From Manduca sexta (taxonomy: Eukaryota > Arthropoda > Insecta > Lepidoptera > Sphingidae), in the NCBI RefSeq assembly GCF_014839805.1, contig NC_051142.1, positions 3,534,001-3,598,000 on the forward strand: a stretch of 64,000 nucleotides of DNA. The letters are read 5' to 3'. Under the pieces are notes generated by a model. The model worked only from the letters and a program-made list of their open reading frames with translations, ran no database searches and was not told where the DNA came from. The position numbers were made by a program, and so were the translations under genes. Shown here piece by piece: positions 1 through 12,462 of this stretch. The number at the start of each line of letters is the position of its first letter. The first letter of the stretch is position 1.

Positions 1-627
1 AAGGATTACACTGCTTTTCATAGATTTATGAATATTCAATTAAAGTAGTTAAAAATATGTTACACTTCATTACGCTTTAACAATAAACCCGTCCGCTAAG
101 TATTTCATTAGTATTTCTTGATTTTAGGTAATTCAAGATAATCTGGAATTTCAATTACTATAGCAAAACTGGTATCTAAATTCGTTCAGCTAAATATAGA
201 CTCTTTTATCATAACTAACCTTCAATTTCATTTGATATTCTGATATCAAGAATTTGCATTTTTTACATTAAAGTCGACTAACTGGCATTCTTTTTAATCT
301 ACTAAACAGGTTAGTAAATACTTAAATAGTAATACTAGTGCATTGGCCAGTGAAACCGTTGGCAGATGCTTCGGGCACGTGCCTTTGCAAATGTCAACTA
401 GATATTACAATTTTAATTGTATTGCGTAGAAAAACTTTAACTGAGAGACATACAACCAAGGTGCAATGACTTTGAAGGACTCTAACTTAAATATCTCATT
501 TATTACTGGTCGTTGTGCGCGGCTTTGGCTGTAATAATGACATGGTCGATCTTTGTGGTAAATTTCATCCAAATTCGTTTAACGGTTGCAAGGTTTATAA
601 ACAAACATCCAAATACCATTCACTTTC
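1..627. other. AT-rich non-coding DNA, no feature seen
   Basis: No splice-bounded or long open frame and no recognised repeat was found. An open frame starting at 513 runs into the repeats at 628-1055 and is an artefact of them. This is either intergenic DNA or an intron of the downstream gene. Confidence 0.5.
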
Positions 628-1055
628 TAATCTATACAGCTAAAGAGTTTGTTTGTTTGAACGCGTTATTCTCAGGAACTTCTAATCCACACACACACAA
701 CATCACGCATTTTTCCCCGAAGGGGTATGCAGACGCGCAACGAGGGCACCCACTTTTCGCCAAGTGTGTTCCGTCCCCTGATGTGATAGAGGGCGAGCTT
801 ATCGCCAAAACGGACACAAATTCCAGACTCCGGGCTGATACTGAGCAGAAAAACCCAAATATCACTTTGACCGACACGGGATTGGAACTCAGAACGCTGT
901 CGTATTACGCATGCAGTACAACTACAACACCGAGGCAGTCTAACCCGATTCTGAATATTTTACTTATTGGAAACTACTTTATTCTTGAGTGCCGTAGGCT
1001 ACATTTTATCACGGAAAACTTTTCTTACGCGGGCGAAGCCGCAGGTAAAAGCTTG
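628..1055 (-). mobile_element. Dispersed element C (ACTAGCTT...TATAGAT type) split by a SINE
   Basis: The left part (about 628-688) reads CTATACAGCTAAAGAGTTTG, then a TTTG repeat, GAACGCG and CTCAGGAACT. The right part (about 985-1055) ends GCGGGCGAAGCCGCAGGTAA AAGCTTG. These are the two ends of the repeat seen in the opposite orientation at 13,273-14,043. The middle is occupied by a SINE at 689-940, so the copy is interrupted. The class (RTE-like, Helitron-like or other) is not settled from sequence alone. An apparent 214-codon open frame crossing the copy is a shadow. Confidence 0.65.
689..940 (-). mobile_element. tRNA-derived SINE, family B, copy 1
   Basis: Read on the minus strand it begins GACTGCCTCGGTG, has a tRNA-like box A region and a degenerate box B (GAGTTCCAATCC), and ends in a body containing CGCCCTCTATCACATCAGGG and a GTGTGTG tail. 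It shares its body with copies at 34,412, 40,284, 43,550, 50,449 and 56,632. The head-to-tail layout (tRNA-like head, unrelated body, simple tail) is that of a Pol III SINE. It lies inside element C. Confidence 0.75.
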
Positions 1056-4000
1056 TTCATAATATTATTAAAATATTTTAATGTATATTTAAACTACAAA
1101 TGCAGCATCAAACATGATCTATTGAATATTATCTATCTAGTTTTAATAACATTTTGACTACCACTTAAATCAACGCTACATGTGAATTTTATTAAAATGT
1201 ATCCAATAATATGCAATTAGTACGTTCAACGTAAAGTGCTGCACGTTTTCGCTTTGTTAAATTTTGTTTTAAAGTGCTTGTATCAAAATATTTCATCGAC
1301 AGCGAAAATGGAGCTTAATTAAAAACTTTAATGAACGCTGTACATGTTTTTTGAATAAAACCTAGTGCTTTTGAGATTACAATTATTTCTGAAGGTGATT
1401 AAGTGATCATTAGCATTGCATACGATATCATAAGAAATCAGACATGGACCGTATTGTAATGACCAATGTGTCTGCCATTGAGAGACCATTATCGCTTACC
1501 ATTATTACTATTGAATGACGATACGAGCCAGTGGCTCGGCTGGTGGTAAAGGTCAAAAACTCACTTTAACAGTGGCAAAGTTGCACTAAGTTCTTTATCC
1601 TGAGACATTTAACGTACGTATTCACCAAAGTATGTTTCTCGTTACTTTCGGTATGAAATGTTCATAGTATTTTTTATCTGTACTCCATTGCCAGATTTTG
1701 TATTTACTATTTCCTAGTACAATATGGTAATTGACATCACCATAATCTGTTATAACCCACAGAAGCACTTCATCCTTCAATAAAACATACTTAGCAGTCA
1801 GTTTTGATTAATAAATTACGTTGTACCAATTATCAAGTCATATGCAAACTACATTCACGCTTATTCTGAATTATCGCTCCAATAAATATCGAAATTATAT
1901 TACAACCCTAAAATCTTCGTAACTTAGCGCTCAAGCAAAAATATATTCTAAATCACTATAACAAAGTTGAAGTTAAATTAATAATGGTTTGTTTAGATAC
2001 ATAAATAAAGTAGCAAATTCAAAGACGCCTTTATTGAGTTTATCGTTAGGGCGTTCTCTGAGATCGCAGATAAAAGAATTTGCTCTAAAAAGATAACTGT
2101 CAAATTAATTCAATTTTTTTTAGCGTATCACCCCTACCCTTAAGTTGTTTTTTGTTTGAAAAAACGTGGGTAAGGCTCGGGGTCTGTTAAGATTTTTTTC
2201 TTATTTTTATTATTTTCACTGTTACCCAGTTTGTGAAGTGATTTAGTTGGGGAGATAAAAATAGTTATAAAAAATGTATGAGTAAAAAAATTCTTAACTA
2301 TTTTACATAACAAGGCGGACCGGCTATCTAAAAATAGGAAACAAGTAATAAACCTGTGTTAGGCAATCATAATATTTTAGCGAAGGCATACAAGCTTGCG
2401 TCACCTAATAGTTAATGATAAATGTCAATTATGAACACTCACTCGCGATATACTGGACAAGGGATTAAGTCTATGGACTTCTCCATGACCTTACGTCATT
2501 AAAAAGCTGGTAGCGTCTTGAGAGTTGAGAGTTGAGTGGAGAGAGTGATGCCACCGCGGCAAAGTCAACCCGTTATTATTGGACAAAATTGTCTGTCAGT
2601 GTGGCTCTGCGTAGCATATACCATGTATTTGTAATTTTAAAATTTCTCAGCATATTAATCTCTTGCAAAATCGTTAAAAGTTCAATTTTAAACATTAAAT
2701 TATCGAATTCTCCCACATTCCTAATTACACAAAATTACACACGTCTAAAGTATACATTACAGCCCGCGTCGACCTATATCCGTTTAATTAATGTTGCGCC
2801 TGCGCAGCTAAAGGTCACCAGAACACGTTACATATTTCATATGACCTTTATTTTTTACCACATTATTGATTGTCTTAAATGGGAAATTTGCAATTAAAGT
2901 ATGCAGTTGCGTTTTATGAGGACGTCTTTCATGTTAAGGTCGTAGCTTCTCTACGATGGATGATACCATAAAACTAAATTAATATTTATTGTAGAGCCAC
3001 CTTCAAAACCGTTTTTGTCTAGTTTTTCAAGACTCAAAGTTATGGATATCCCATTGAAAATTGCTAATTATTAATATGATGATGCCTGACTAAAAAATAG
3101 ACTTGTAGCTTTTGAAGATTCTGTATTATAAGTGATTATGCTATTGTTTTAGGTAGCGATGTTCACATGTATAAATAAATAACTAAGAACTAGAATACCT
3201 AATTAATTATAGAATTTATTGATCCACTAATTGTTGTTGTGTTTTCTTAGTTACCAAATGCGGTGAACTTTGATAAAATAACATTTCTGATAAATTTTAG
3301 CAACGAATAATACCTTGCAAAGCACAGGAGGGATTCAAATTAAAAGTAAAAAAATATAATTAAAATTTTTTAATCATCACCCATTAATACAATCAGGCGG
3401 CACGCAGCAACACTGATTCCGTATAGGTAACCCTTTAGCGCGCATGGGGGTGTAGACGACCCACTGCGCGCAGCGTGTAGGCGCCATTGTGTCCCGCACA
3501 ATGACTGGACAATGGCTCCGAATGAATCGACGTGTAATGAACACACTGTGACTTTATTTTGTTAAATTTGTGACACGTGTATGTTATTGAGATATTCGTA
3601 TTTTCGCTTCGGGCGCGAATACAGCGGGTAGATGTGCGATACGTAAACAATAGTAAACATTAGGAATGTTTGATTTATGTTTTGGATAATGAAGTAGCGA
3701 AATATTTGGTCATTATTATGCGACATAATTTAGGAGAGATCTATTCGAATTTTTGCTGCAGCTTAAAACAATTTATTGACTACGTGAAAGGTAATGTAAG
3801 GTGTGATAGAACCTAATCTATATTGCTCTGCAGCAAGCCATTACGTAGACTGGCATTATAACACTATTAGCAGACTTTAGCTAACACATCTTCCAATCAC
3901 GTTATTTTGTATTCCGTATTGCTATGGCGGGAAGTGAATATTTCCAATTCCTCCCTATCTTTCTATTTAATTTTTTTGTTGCAGGATAAAGACAGATTAG

Positions 4001-5880
4001 TGCTGTCGAGCTTCATAGCTCTGTGTTATAAAATACGTGCCATAGCTGATCCTGGCTCACAGGAGTTGTAGTGGTTGGTTACAAAGTCTCTAACACTGAC
4101 TCGAATGCTTTGACATCACACCATTTCTTCATACCTACTTGTTTAAAATGTTCATAATAACCATTCTCCGGATTGAAGCTTAAACAGATGTATTGTAATA
4201 AACACAACAAAAGCTTAACAACATAAAATTATCAAAATTAAATCCCACACATGTCCTGTAAGCACTTTATCATTTTCCGCTGTTGGAATTTATTTAGTAA
4301 CAGTTCAAACACAACTGTTCCAACTTCGACATCTGTTATACGATAGATAATCTAATTTGTACAAATCGTTTGGACCTATAAAAATAAAATTAAATGAAGC
4401 CGCGAGTGCGGAAGTTTAGAAAAAAGAATTTAAACTTTAACAGTTGTTTAGTTTTTGAGTAGGAGCTAAGGTTTTGTTTTGTTCAAATTTGTTTAAATTT
4501 GGGAACTTTTGTGAATAATCATAGAGACACCTTGTATATGAAACTCCGTCGTAGTCTTTAAAGTTTTGTTTATATCTGCAGCCAATAACAGTTTGCAAAA
4601 CTGTTACATTTTACCCGGTTACATAGGGCATCATACAGCATCTCTTAGCGTCAATTGTACATGAACAATCGTTTAGCTCGAAATATAAAAAAAAAATAGA
4701 TTCTTAACTTTTAAATATAATATTTACTTGGCGAAAGAGTGTATAGGAGTCAGAAGGCCATCTGCGCACCCTAGGGTACTTGCTTACAGACAATGCAATC
4801 ACATGACATGATAATCAAAAATTTCGCAAATGCCAATCAAGCATGAAATACTGCACATACGAAAATCCGTCACACTCTTAATTATTGCATTTGTAAATAA
4901 TCATTTATCAATATACTGTGCCTCCCAGGAGGCATCATTGCAGTGACAATTAAATAGTATTTCACTCCTATTATTATAGAGTTAAGGTTCAAATTAAAAG
5001 TTTCGAAAAAATGTCCAATCATGACTATTAATAAAATCGATGGGTCCTTTTGACACCGCGTCGGTGCTCGAGTGTTGAGTGTTCGTGGAAAATGTTGTTA
5101 TTTTTGTTAATTGAACGCGTGCGATTTGGTTCGGAATAATAATTCCCTCGTATTTTACTGTGTGGACTTTTTGATACGTATTTGTTTTGATGACAAGAGT
5201 TCTTAATATGGTAATGATATTAACGATGTAGATTAGTTGCTTAATGAAATATTATATTTAATAGTCATTGTGTTCGTATTAATTTGTTAAATGCTAGTAC
5301 GAGATTAAAAACTATGTGTAAACTTTATTAAGTATCGAAGAAGATTGTTCGTATTATTTATTTTTATATAATATGGAATTATACAATACTGACACAGTTC
5401 GGTAAAAGGAACAGACAAAACCCTTGTAGATGATAGATTGAGCTAATTTACCGCCGGTCTCAAAACTTACTAACATTTAACTGGAGTTGGCTGCTTCATT
5501 CGACAGTAAAAGTTACGGTAACTGTTACTGCTGTTTCAATATCCCGTAACTTGTGAGTGTACCCACCGAAGCGTTTTATTTTTACAATGAGTACCAGTAA
5601 CGTTGTTTAATTTTTTTTTATTGATTACTTTTATGTTTTTAATCATTCTTTTTAATGTTATTACATTCGACTAACGATTAATCGAATAACATACTACATA
5701 GATAATAATGATTAATAGCGCTATATTCATCTTTGGCAACAAAACGCACCAATGACAGTAATCATATTCAACCCTCCGATAAATAGCAAAACTTCACGGA
5801 TAAGGTAGACCAACAAAAGTAAGCATTTCTATTGCTTGTATTATATAATATCAGTAAGATATTGAGTGTAGTGTGTGTAG
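1056..5880. other. Non-coding AT-rich DNA with some GC-richer blocks
   Basis: No coding exon is supported. GC-richer patches occur at about 2,515-2,600 (several GAGAG runs), 3,395-3,520 (AGCGCGCATGG, CTGCGCGCAGCG) and 5,050-5,130 (CGGTGCTCGAGTGTTGAGTG). The last resembles an insect 5' UTR or promoter, but there is no strong adjacent donor; the nearest is ATATG/GTAATG at about 5,210. The small open frames here have no domain content and are treated as chance. Confidence 0.5.
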
Positions 5881-5886
5881 TGTATA

Positions 5887-6062
5887 CTGTTGGGCACGGG
5901 CCTCTACTACTGAGAGGGATTAAGCCTTAGTCCACCACGCTGGCCTAGTGCGGATTGGTAGACTCCACACACCTTCGAAATTCCAATAGAGAACTCCTCA
6001 GGCATGCAGGTTTCCTCACGATGTTTTCCTTCACCGTTAAAGCAAGCGATAATTCACAATGT
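5887..6062 (-). mobile_element. SINE family A, truncated copy
   Basis: It contains TGGGCACGGGCCTCTACTAC, CTTAGTCCACCACGCTGGCC, GGTTTCCTCACGATGTTTTC and AAAGCAAGCGATAATTCAC. These blocks are shared, in the same order, with copies at 14,344, 21,594, 39,145 (opposite orientation), 45,984 and 58,022. The tRNA-like head seen at 14,560-14,632 is missing, so this copy is truncated. The family resembles the Metulj-type SINEs of butterflies; that name is from memory. Confidence 0.7.
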
Positions 6063-6478
6063 CAAAACCAAATTAGCAGAAACTATGTATCACGAATGTT
6101 GTGATCAGTTATTTGTGTAAGTTGTAGGCGCCAACCGGCCATCGTCACGCTACGGTTATTCCCTCCAATTAAACCACGTGAGAACTTTACTAATTTGTCG
6201 CCCGGCGTTGCTTGATGTCTGGGTTATCGCATGTTACGTTTAATTAGTAGATACGATCGCTTAATCACACCTGTTAGTGGGGATACGTTTGTACATATTT
6301 TGGAGTGGTATTTGACCAGATGAGGAATGGAACGTAAAAATATAAACCTATATATTTTTTAGGCAGAAAAACTTATACTTATTTCAAAGAATATGTAAGT
6401 ATATGTAAAAATATAATTTATATAGCTATGATTTTTTAAACATAAATAGTAATACTTATTTCAATAAATACGTATGTC

Positions 6479-6645
6479 TCAAAATAAACACGCGTAACGA
6501 AATAGGTTTTTACGAAATATTGTTATGAAAATTTTTCATCTGTTTTTTTCCCCATACTAAATAATAAATGTAAAGAAAAAAACAGATGACAGTTTTTTTT
6601 AAATAATATTTCGTTTAAATTATTTCGTTACGCATATTTTCTTTT
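6479..6645. mobile_element. Short terminal-inverted-repeat element (MITE-like)
   Basis: Several blocks pair as imperfect inverted repeats: GTAACGAAATA near 6,495 with TATTTCGTTAC at 6,621, ACGAAATATT near 6,512 with AATATTTCGT near 6,605, and CATCTGTTTTTTTC at 6,537 with GAAAAAAACAGATG at 6,575. The whole unit is about 165 bp and could fold into one long hairpin. There is no coding capacity. No clear target duplication was identified. Confidence 0.6.
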
Positions 6646-7565
6646 GAAAAATGTTCAAATATCCGTGAAGTAAATTATTTTGAAGACATAAAAATATAGA
6701 AATCTAAAACAGCTTTAAAAATATAATTTTACGCATAAAGTAGTAATTATGCTTTCCAATGCTGTTCTGCATCTCTTCTGCGAAGTAATAGACAATATTT
6801 TCCTAGAATATGCCAACTATGATGATAAAAGATTATTATGAAATATAATTCTAGCATTATTTTACTTACCATTAGCAATCATCATCATTTTTATTATAGG
6901 GCTATTTCAAAATAAAAAAAAACGAAATAAATTAGATTTTTGTTATTTTCAAAATTCACGCGTAATAAAAGAACCAACAAATCAACTCCTTATTTATACC
7001 AAAGTACGTTTATTTATAGTATACGATTTTTTAGAAATTTTGATGTTTATCGGGAACCGTTACGAATCAGATCCTTGTTGAATTATCCCGTGACGCCATT
7101 TACTTTGACGTTCGCTTTTTAAAATAAATCTAAAAATACTATTTTATCTTTTAAATAACTACTTACCTACTTGTGAATATAATATTTATATTCCCTGAAC
7201 AGGGATTTCTTTTATACATTATTTTTTTATATACAATTTCCATGGAGTCTTTACTTATAATTACAATGGCACTTAGCTAGGCTGATCTATAGTATAATTT
7301 AATTATGTAATGTAGTATAATTTAATTACGTTGGTGATTAATAAAAAAAAATAATATTCTTAATATAAGAATACTAATCTTCTACGAAATAAGAGTCCCT
7401 TGTGTTTTCTGTTTGCATACCTGTGATATGGTAGTGAATCCACTATAGTTATTTACTAGCGTAGTTCACGATAATTTGATTATGCATAAATTTATCTTTT
7501 TCACACACTTCTAAGGTTACTCATTATATTTATAGAAAACATGAGTTAGCTAACTGCAAAATTCA

Positions 7566-7700
7566 TAACAAATCTATATAAAGCTGAAGAGTTTGTTTGT
7601 CTGTCTGAACGCTTTAAACTCAAAAACTACCTAACGATTTTAGAAGAAATTTGGTAAAGGGATAGTTTGAGATCCTGGGACGAACATAGGCTCCCGGGAT
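7566..7700 (-). mobile_element. Element C fragment
   Basis: It contains TATATAAAGCTGAAGAGTTT, GTCTGTCTGAACGC, CTCAAAAACTACC and a downstream GGGACGAACATAGG CTCCCGGGATATAG block. It matches, inverted, the end of the 13,273-14,043 copy and its GGGAGCC segment. The other end is absent or replaced by the repeats that follow. Confidence 0.55.
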
Positions 7701-7723
7701 ATAGCCTTACATCCTTCTATCCG

Positions 7724-7865
7724 CCATTTTTAACCGACTTCATAAGGAGTAGGTCATCAATTCGACGTGTATATATATTTTTAATGTTTGTTTTCTCAGA
7801 ACTACTTGGGGCAGGCCTATGTTCAGCAGTGAACTTCCTGTGGCTGAGATGATGATGATGATCTC
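7724..7865 (+). mobile_element. LINE 3' tail fragments (AACCGACTTC and CAGGCCTATGTTCAGC types)
   Basis: TTTTTAACCGACTTC plus GGAG and TCATCAATTCG at 7,728-7,770 belongs to a repeat also found at 25,838 and 40,026. Immediately after, GGGGCAGGCCTATGTTCAGC, then AGTGAACTTCCTGTGGCTGA and a GATGATGATGAT tail is the typical 3' terminus of a lepidopteran non-LTR retrotransposon with a trinucleotide tail. Only 3' ends are present, with no reverse transcriptase. Confidence 0.6.
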
Positions 7866-7940
7866 AGAACTATGTCATTTATGAATCGATTTGAATTTTT
7901 ATTGTTCGAAAGAATATACCTCCAGATTGGTCCCATAGAA

Positions 7941-8082
7941 TTTTCAATAAGCAATTCCAATCACTTTTTCGATCTATCTCAAAAATGGATCAGAACAAAA
8001 TTTTTGACATGCGTAGAAATGAGTTATTTTAATTGGATAATCCTCGGAAAAGGATCGAAGATTGAGATTGGGATCTTTTAAA
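7941..8082. mobile_element. TIR element family H, copy 1
   Basis: It begins TTTTCAATAAGCAATTCCAATC, continues TTTTTCGATCTATCTCAAAA and ends GATTGAGATTGGGATC. The ends form imperfect inverted repeats, more clearly in copies 2 (21,335) and 3 (45,010), where CAATAACCGATCCCAATC faces GATTGAGATCGTTTATTG. It is a short non-coding DNA element. Confidence 0.6.
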
Positions 8083-8997
8083 AAATGTCTGTAACAGAGT
8101 AAGGTAAGAAGTGATATAACCAATTCTAAACTTATCGCTACTTAAAACCTCCCGAGAGACTTTTACCCAAGCTATTTAGTATATTCTACATAAATAAACT
8201 ATTTGTGTATATCTTAGCTTTTTACCTTTTTGTATTCTCTATATTAATATACTATTTATGTATATCTTATATTGTATTCTAAGGTATTGAAAATAATATC
8301 AACATTGCACCAAGTTAATAGGTTTTTTCACCTCCATTCATCAAAGTGCTATTAACAACATTCTGACAGGAGCGAGAAATTAACATGTTGTGAATAAAGA
8401 AAATTACTTGATGGTATTTATATTGTTTGAGATCGGCTCGTGCGTATGTTATACACCTGCTATGGGACGGACAGTGGCTCTCAATATTTACAAATAGTTA
8501 ATATATTTGATCCAGAATAAAACTCTATCATTAGCTTATTTTTTTATTTTTTTTATTTACTTATTTACCAACGCTTGTATACATTAATACCTTAACAAAA
8601 AAAATAGGTAAATACACCATGCATCAAATAATATTTTACTAGCTAATAATTATGTTAAGAATAAAAAAAACATAGTAAGAAGACAATTCTGATTACAACT
8701 ATGTAAGCTTTCGATTATGAGACAATATTACTAACAATTATTCGAAAAAATACCCCTAATTATTCGGCGGAGCTTGTTGGGGGAGTCATTATTAATATCC
8801 ACGTATTCACTATACTCGTTAAGTAAACTGCTTAGATTAGCTTAGATTCGATCTAGAATAATAATGATAATAATAATAATATCTATAACCATTAGAACCT
8901 ACATGTTCCTATAAAATAGTTCTTTAAACTCACACTACTAAGGGGTAGATAGAGAACTAATAGAGCATTCATAAATCGATAAATAGCCCTATCACTT

Positions 8998-9036
8998 TAA
9001 TCATCATCAGAATGTCCACTGCCGAACATTACAATA
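8998..9036 (-). mobile_element. LINE 3' tail fragment, inverted
   Basis: AATCATCATCAGAATGTCCA CTGCCGAACAT is the reverse complement of the ATGTTCAGCAGTGGACATTCTGATGATGATT type 3' end of lepidopteran non-LTR elements, compare 7,806-7,865. Only about 40 bp is recognisable. Confidence 0.45.
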
Positions 9037-9204
9037 ACATCGAATTAACAGATCCTATATTCTTAAATTTTTGTAACTTGTGCGGTCTTTTGCGGTGCTA
9101 ATTGGGCGCTGTGCACTCTTCCCGAAATAATGTCAGTATAAAATGAAAACTTTAGCTTCTATATATATAAGTTGGCCTTACGATAAATTAACCTTTTTAT
9201 GTGA

Positions 9205-9512
9205 TACTGGTGGTAGGTCTCTCATATGTGTGAGTCCGCCTGGGTAGGTACCATCGCAGTGTCTATTTATGCTATCAAGCACCAGTATATAGTCACTGTT
9301 GTGTTCCGGTTTGAAGGACATTATAGCCAGTGTAACTACTGGACATAATAAGACTTAACTTCTCATGTCTTAGGATGGCGAGCGCAGTGGAATACTAAAC
9401 AATACTTTGTAATTCATGGTGTTAGATGGTATTTCTACTGTTGATGGGCGGTCGTATCGCTTACCATCAGGCGAACGGCAAGCTCGTCTCGTCATACAAA
9501 GAAATAAAAAAA
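9205..9512 (+). mobile_element. Non-LTR retroelement 3' end, family E, copy 1
   Basis: It holds GGTGGTAGGTCTCTCATATG, GAGTCCGCCTGGGTAGGTAC, CCGGTTTGAAGGACATTATA, GATGGGCGGTCGTATCGCTT and ACCATCAGGCGAACGGCAAG, then CAAAGAAATAAAAAAAAAC as an A-rich end. The last 180 bp match a second copy at 41,925-42,108. This sequence is very common in lepidopteran genomes. An 86-codon open frame across it is not a gene. Confidence 0.7.
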
Positions 9513-9573
9513 AACTTTCTCATTAAAATAAAACTATTTTACGTATTTTATCGTGGTTTCTCCGTTATAATTT

Positions 9574-9650
9574 TCTCCCGACGTTTCGAAGACTTTGCAG
9601 CCTTCGTGGTCACAGGGCGGAATATCCTAGTCCGCCCCATGACCACCAAT
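9574..9650. mobile_element. Repeat family J fragment, copy 1
   Basis: TTCTCCCGACGTTTCGAAGA CTTTGCAGCCTTCGTGGTCA is shared with 49,010-49,055 (CTCCCGACGTTTCGAAGACT TTGCAGCCTTCATGGTCA). It is a dispersed repeat of unknown class, directly downstream of a LINE tail. Confidence 0.5.
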
Positions 9651-9669
9651 GATCACGAAAATTCGAGTA

Positions 9670-11440
9670 AGAAAAAATCATTATGAATGTTTCTTAATAT
9701 AAATAAAACAAATTATCTAAAATGAGTAAATATTTGATTATTCTATACGTGAATGTAAAGTTTGAGGATCACTGCACGACACTTGTATTAACTAATATTT
9801 ATGTTGTGTTACAAAATGTTACGAATCCATAATTATACGGCGCGGGGTGGACAGGTGAATACGTTATGCTCAGCCGCCTCTGTATGGCTAATGAGTTGTA
9901 GGTATGGCTTGCGAAATGACCAGGAATTTGGGTCGAGAATCAAGATTAAGATGATTTGAGTGCACTATGAATTAGCTAAGAAATCATAGTAGATATTTAA
10001 GAGTCTTAAATTTAGGTAAAGAGGTCAATTCTAGATCATATTATGTCTTTATTCTAAGTATACTGCACCTAAATATATTTTTGAGGATATTTCCATTGGC
10101 TGGTTTAATAACTGTATCTATAGGAGTTGAAATAAAATAGATCATCAATACGCTTCGTCTCTTCTAAAGAAGATCGAGGATATATACTATCTATGGGACG
10201 CGACATGTAGGAACAAAGAATTATTGCGTTTTTTTTTATGTACGGTATTTTCTTGCTATACCACCATCGTATTTTACTGTAGAGACTTCCTGTGTACTAG
10301 CTTAATTGCCTGCAACTATCCGCACAGCCTTAACTATCTTAGTACTTAGCCATCTTGATCAAGTTTTTTAACTCAATTAGACTATATCTGACAAATCACA
10401 CGTTCTACTTTACTAAACAAACGCAAGTCATCTTACGATAGCAGACCGTTATTTGGTCAGTGGGTTCGAATCCGTTCTGTAATTAAACAGTTTCTGCGAA
10501 CGGTTGTATTACTAGAATCTAATGTTTTATGGTAATAAAATATAGTTTAGTGTTTAACTATTTACATTTGTTTGAGTGATTAGTGATGAAAATAGTTGTG
10601 GATTCATATATTTTTTTTATGTTAGAAAATAGCTATTTGAGAAAAGAATCACGAGGATGGAATGTTGTGTACCTTTAAAAAAGTGGATTCGAGATTTTAG
10701 GCAAAGGAGTTTCAAATGATAGAATAAAAGATTTGTTAACCTTTTTATTGTTCACGCAGTAGAGAGCCTTGAGATTCTATTTGGAATAAAAAAAATTACG
10801 GAAAGCTAGATATGGTTATTGTGACGCATTTTAAAAAGGCCTTGAGTATGTATCGGATGTATTAATAATAATGGATATTTAGAGGGATTTTGTTGCTTTT
10901 AATAAGTGTTTATTTAAATTAAATATTAATAAAATTATAGTGTAATTCAAACTTATTTTTATCAAGCTCTATGTTTTACTTACCCGCGAACAAACTTACC
11001 TAGATAAGTAAAGTTTTCAACAGACACTGAAAAACTTTTAATGGCATTTTTATCAATGGACCTTATCAAGCAGACAGTGATACCCGCCACCACCAAGATA
11101 AGGTGGGAAAACAATACAACGGTACACAAAAAAGACCCCTGCGACATCTTTGCGACCGTTCTGCCTTGAATGCAACACTCACTCTCTCATTCACATTCAT
11201 ACAACTCACGCAAGAGCAAAAGAGACAGACCCATCATGTGGCAAATGTCAAGCCGACCCCAGGTAAAATGGAATTCTATGTTATTCGAACGTGGGCATTG
11301 CGCGGGAAAACACGCGAGTCTGCGCGCGAACACCTTCTGCGGCGGTTTCATTCGAAAATGGAACGATATACGAATTTGAAAATGGAATACACATCAAATT
11401 TAAATTTTTAGATGTGTTTTATTAATTTTAATGATTTTGG
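9670..11440. other. Non-coding DNA, no clear feature
   Basis: No exon was recognised. A tRNA-like box B (GGGTTCGAATCC) stands alone at about 10,461-10,473 and probably marks a SINE relic. A 102-codon open frame at 11,103-11,411 has no domain content and an overlapping second frame; it lies in a GC-richer stretch that may belong to the promoter region noted at 11,441-11,545. Confidence 0.45.
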
Positions 11441-11545
11441 AACGTGTTCTTTTTGTGTGAAGTGAAATGACAGTTGGATCTTTTTTGTCAGTAGTGTCAT
11501 TGTGCAATAGGGATTTCTTTTCTTGCGCCGGGAGCTAAGGATACG
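11441..11545 (+). promoter_or_regulatory. Candidate 5' untranslated first exon and donor
   Basis: A stretch containing TTTTGTCAGTAGTGTCATTG (TCAGT is the arthropod initiator motif) leads through TTGCGCCGGGAGCTAAGG to ATACG/GTGAGTCGGG, an excellent plus-strand donor at 11,545/11,546. The gene's exon 1 begins at an acceptor (30,268/30,269) only 8 nt before its ATG, so it needs at least one upstream 5' exon, and this is the best candidate seen. It is inferred from motif and position only; transcript data would decide. Confidence 0.3.
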
Positions 11546-12460
11546 GTGAGTCGGGTCTCCTTTGAATAGACATTCATGTTGCAACTTCTATACGTTTGTA
11601 TGTATGTGTGTATATTATCTACATTTGTATTGAGATCAGAACATCTTATGTAGCGGTTATTTTATATAGCGACATAAGATTTTTTGTCACTTCCACGTTT
11701 ATACCTATTTTTATTTTTGTCACATATATAAAATACATATAATATTCTATAAGTTTTGTTAGTAAAAAAAATTAAAAATCAGCTGTTATTGATTTATACT
11801 AAAAATTATAAAAATAATGTTAATTATAAAAATTACCTAATTCATCGAGTAAGTAAATGATAATACTTAAATCTATATCAGACAAAACATATTTAATAAA
11901 TTTGTTACTTATTATAAAAAAATGTCTTCCTGAGGGTAATCGCATATTGTCTTATCCCGAATACCTTAACAGCGCCATCTATTGATCCCATTCTATCGTC
12001 GCAAGACAAAGCCTTCCTTACTTCAACTACTTGTAGAATTTTCATCTTACATCGTCCTTTACATTCCAGCGAACTTTATCCGTCACATACGTCTGCACGA
12101 CGTTTGAAACCCTAATTGACTAAGCGACATTATTTTATTTAAAAAAAAAATACATAATATCTTCGGATGAAAATTCGCTGATTTCAAACATATACATTAA
12201 GATTTTAGTTAAACCTTTTTAAATAGGTCATCTTTGGTTTCTACTTTCTTTGCTATCTATTTTTTTTTTCTATACGATTTACAAGCAATGTAAGAATGCT
12301 TCGACAATATTTGTATCAGTGAAGAATAAGCCAATGCTGTATCTTTTAATAAACTCAATGTGGCAAAAATATGTCGCTTATGTCCATTTGCCTTATAGCC
12401 ATTGAATTATACATTATTTACTATGACAGTTGCTTACACACATCGATATATATGTACTAC
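11546..12460. other. AT-rich non-coding DNA
   Basis: Nothing is recognised apart from low-complexity AT. If the donor at 11,545 is real, this is the start of an 18.7 kb intron that ends at 30,268. Confidence 0.4.
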
Positions 12461-12462
12461 GT

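Noticed and set aside
513..1157. 214-codon open frame
   Set aside because: It crosses element C and a SINE, changes composition between them, and contains no domain; it is a repeat artefact.
9426..9686. 86-codon frame starting in the LINE tail
   Set aside because: Its first part is the non-coding 3' end of family E, repeated at 41,969.
11103..11411. 102-codon frame before the candidate first exon
   Set aside because: No domain, overlapping second frame, low-complexity end; kept only as part of a possible promoter region.
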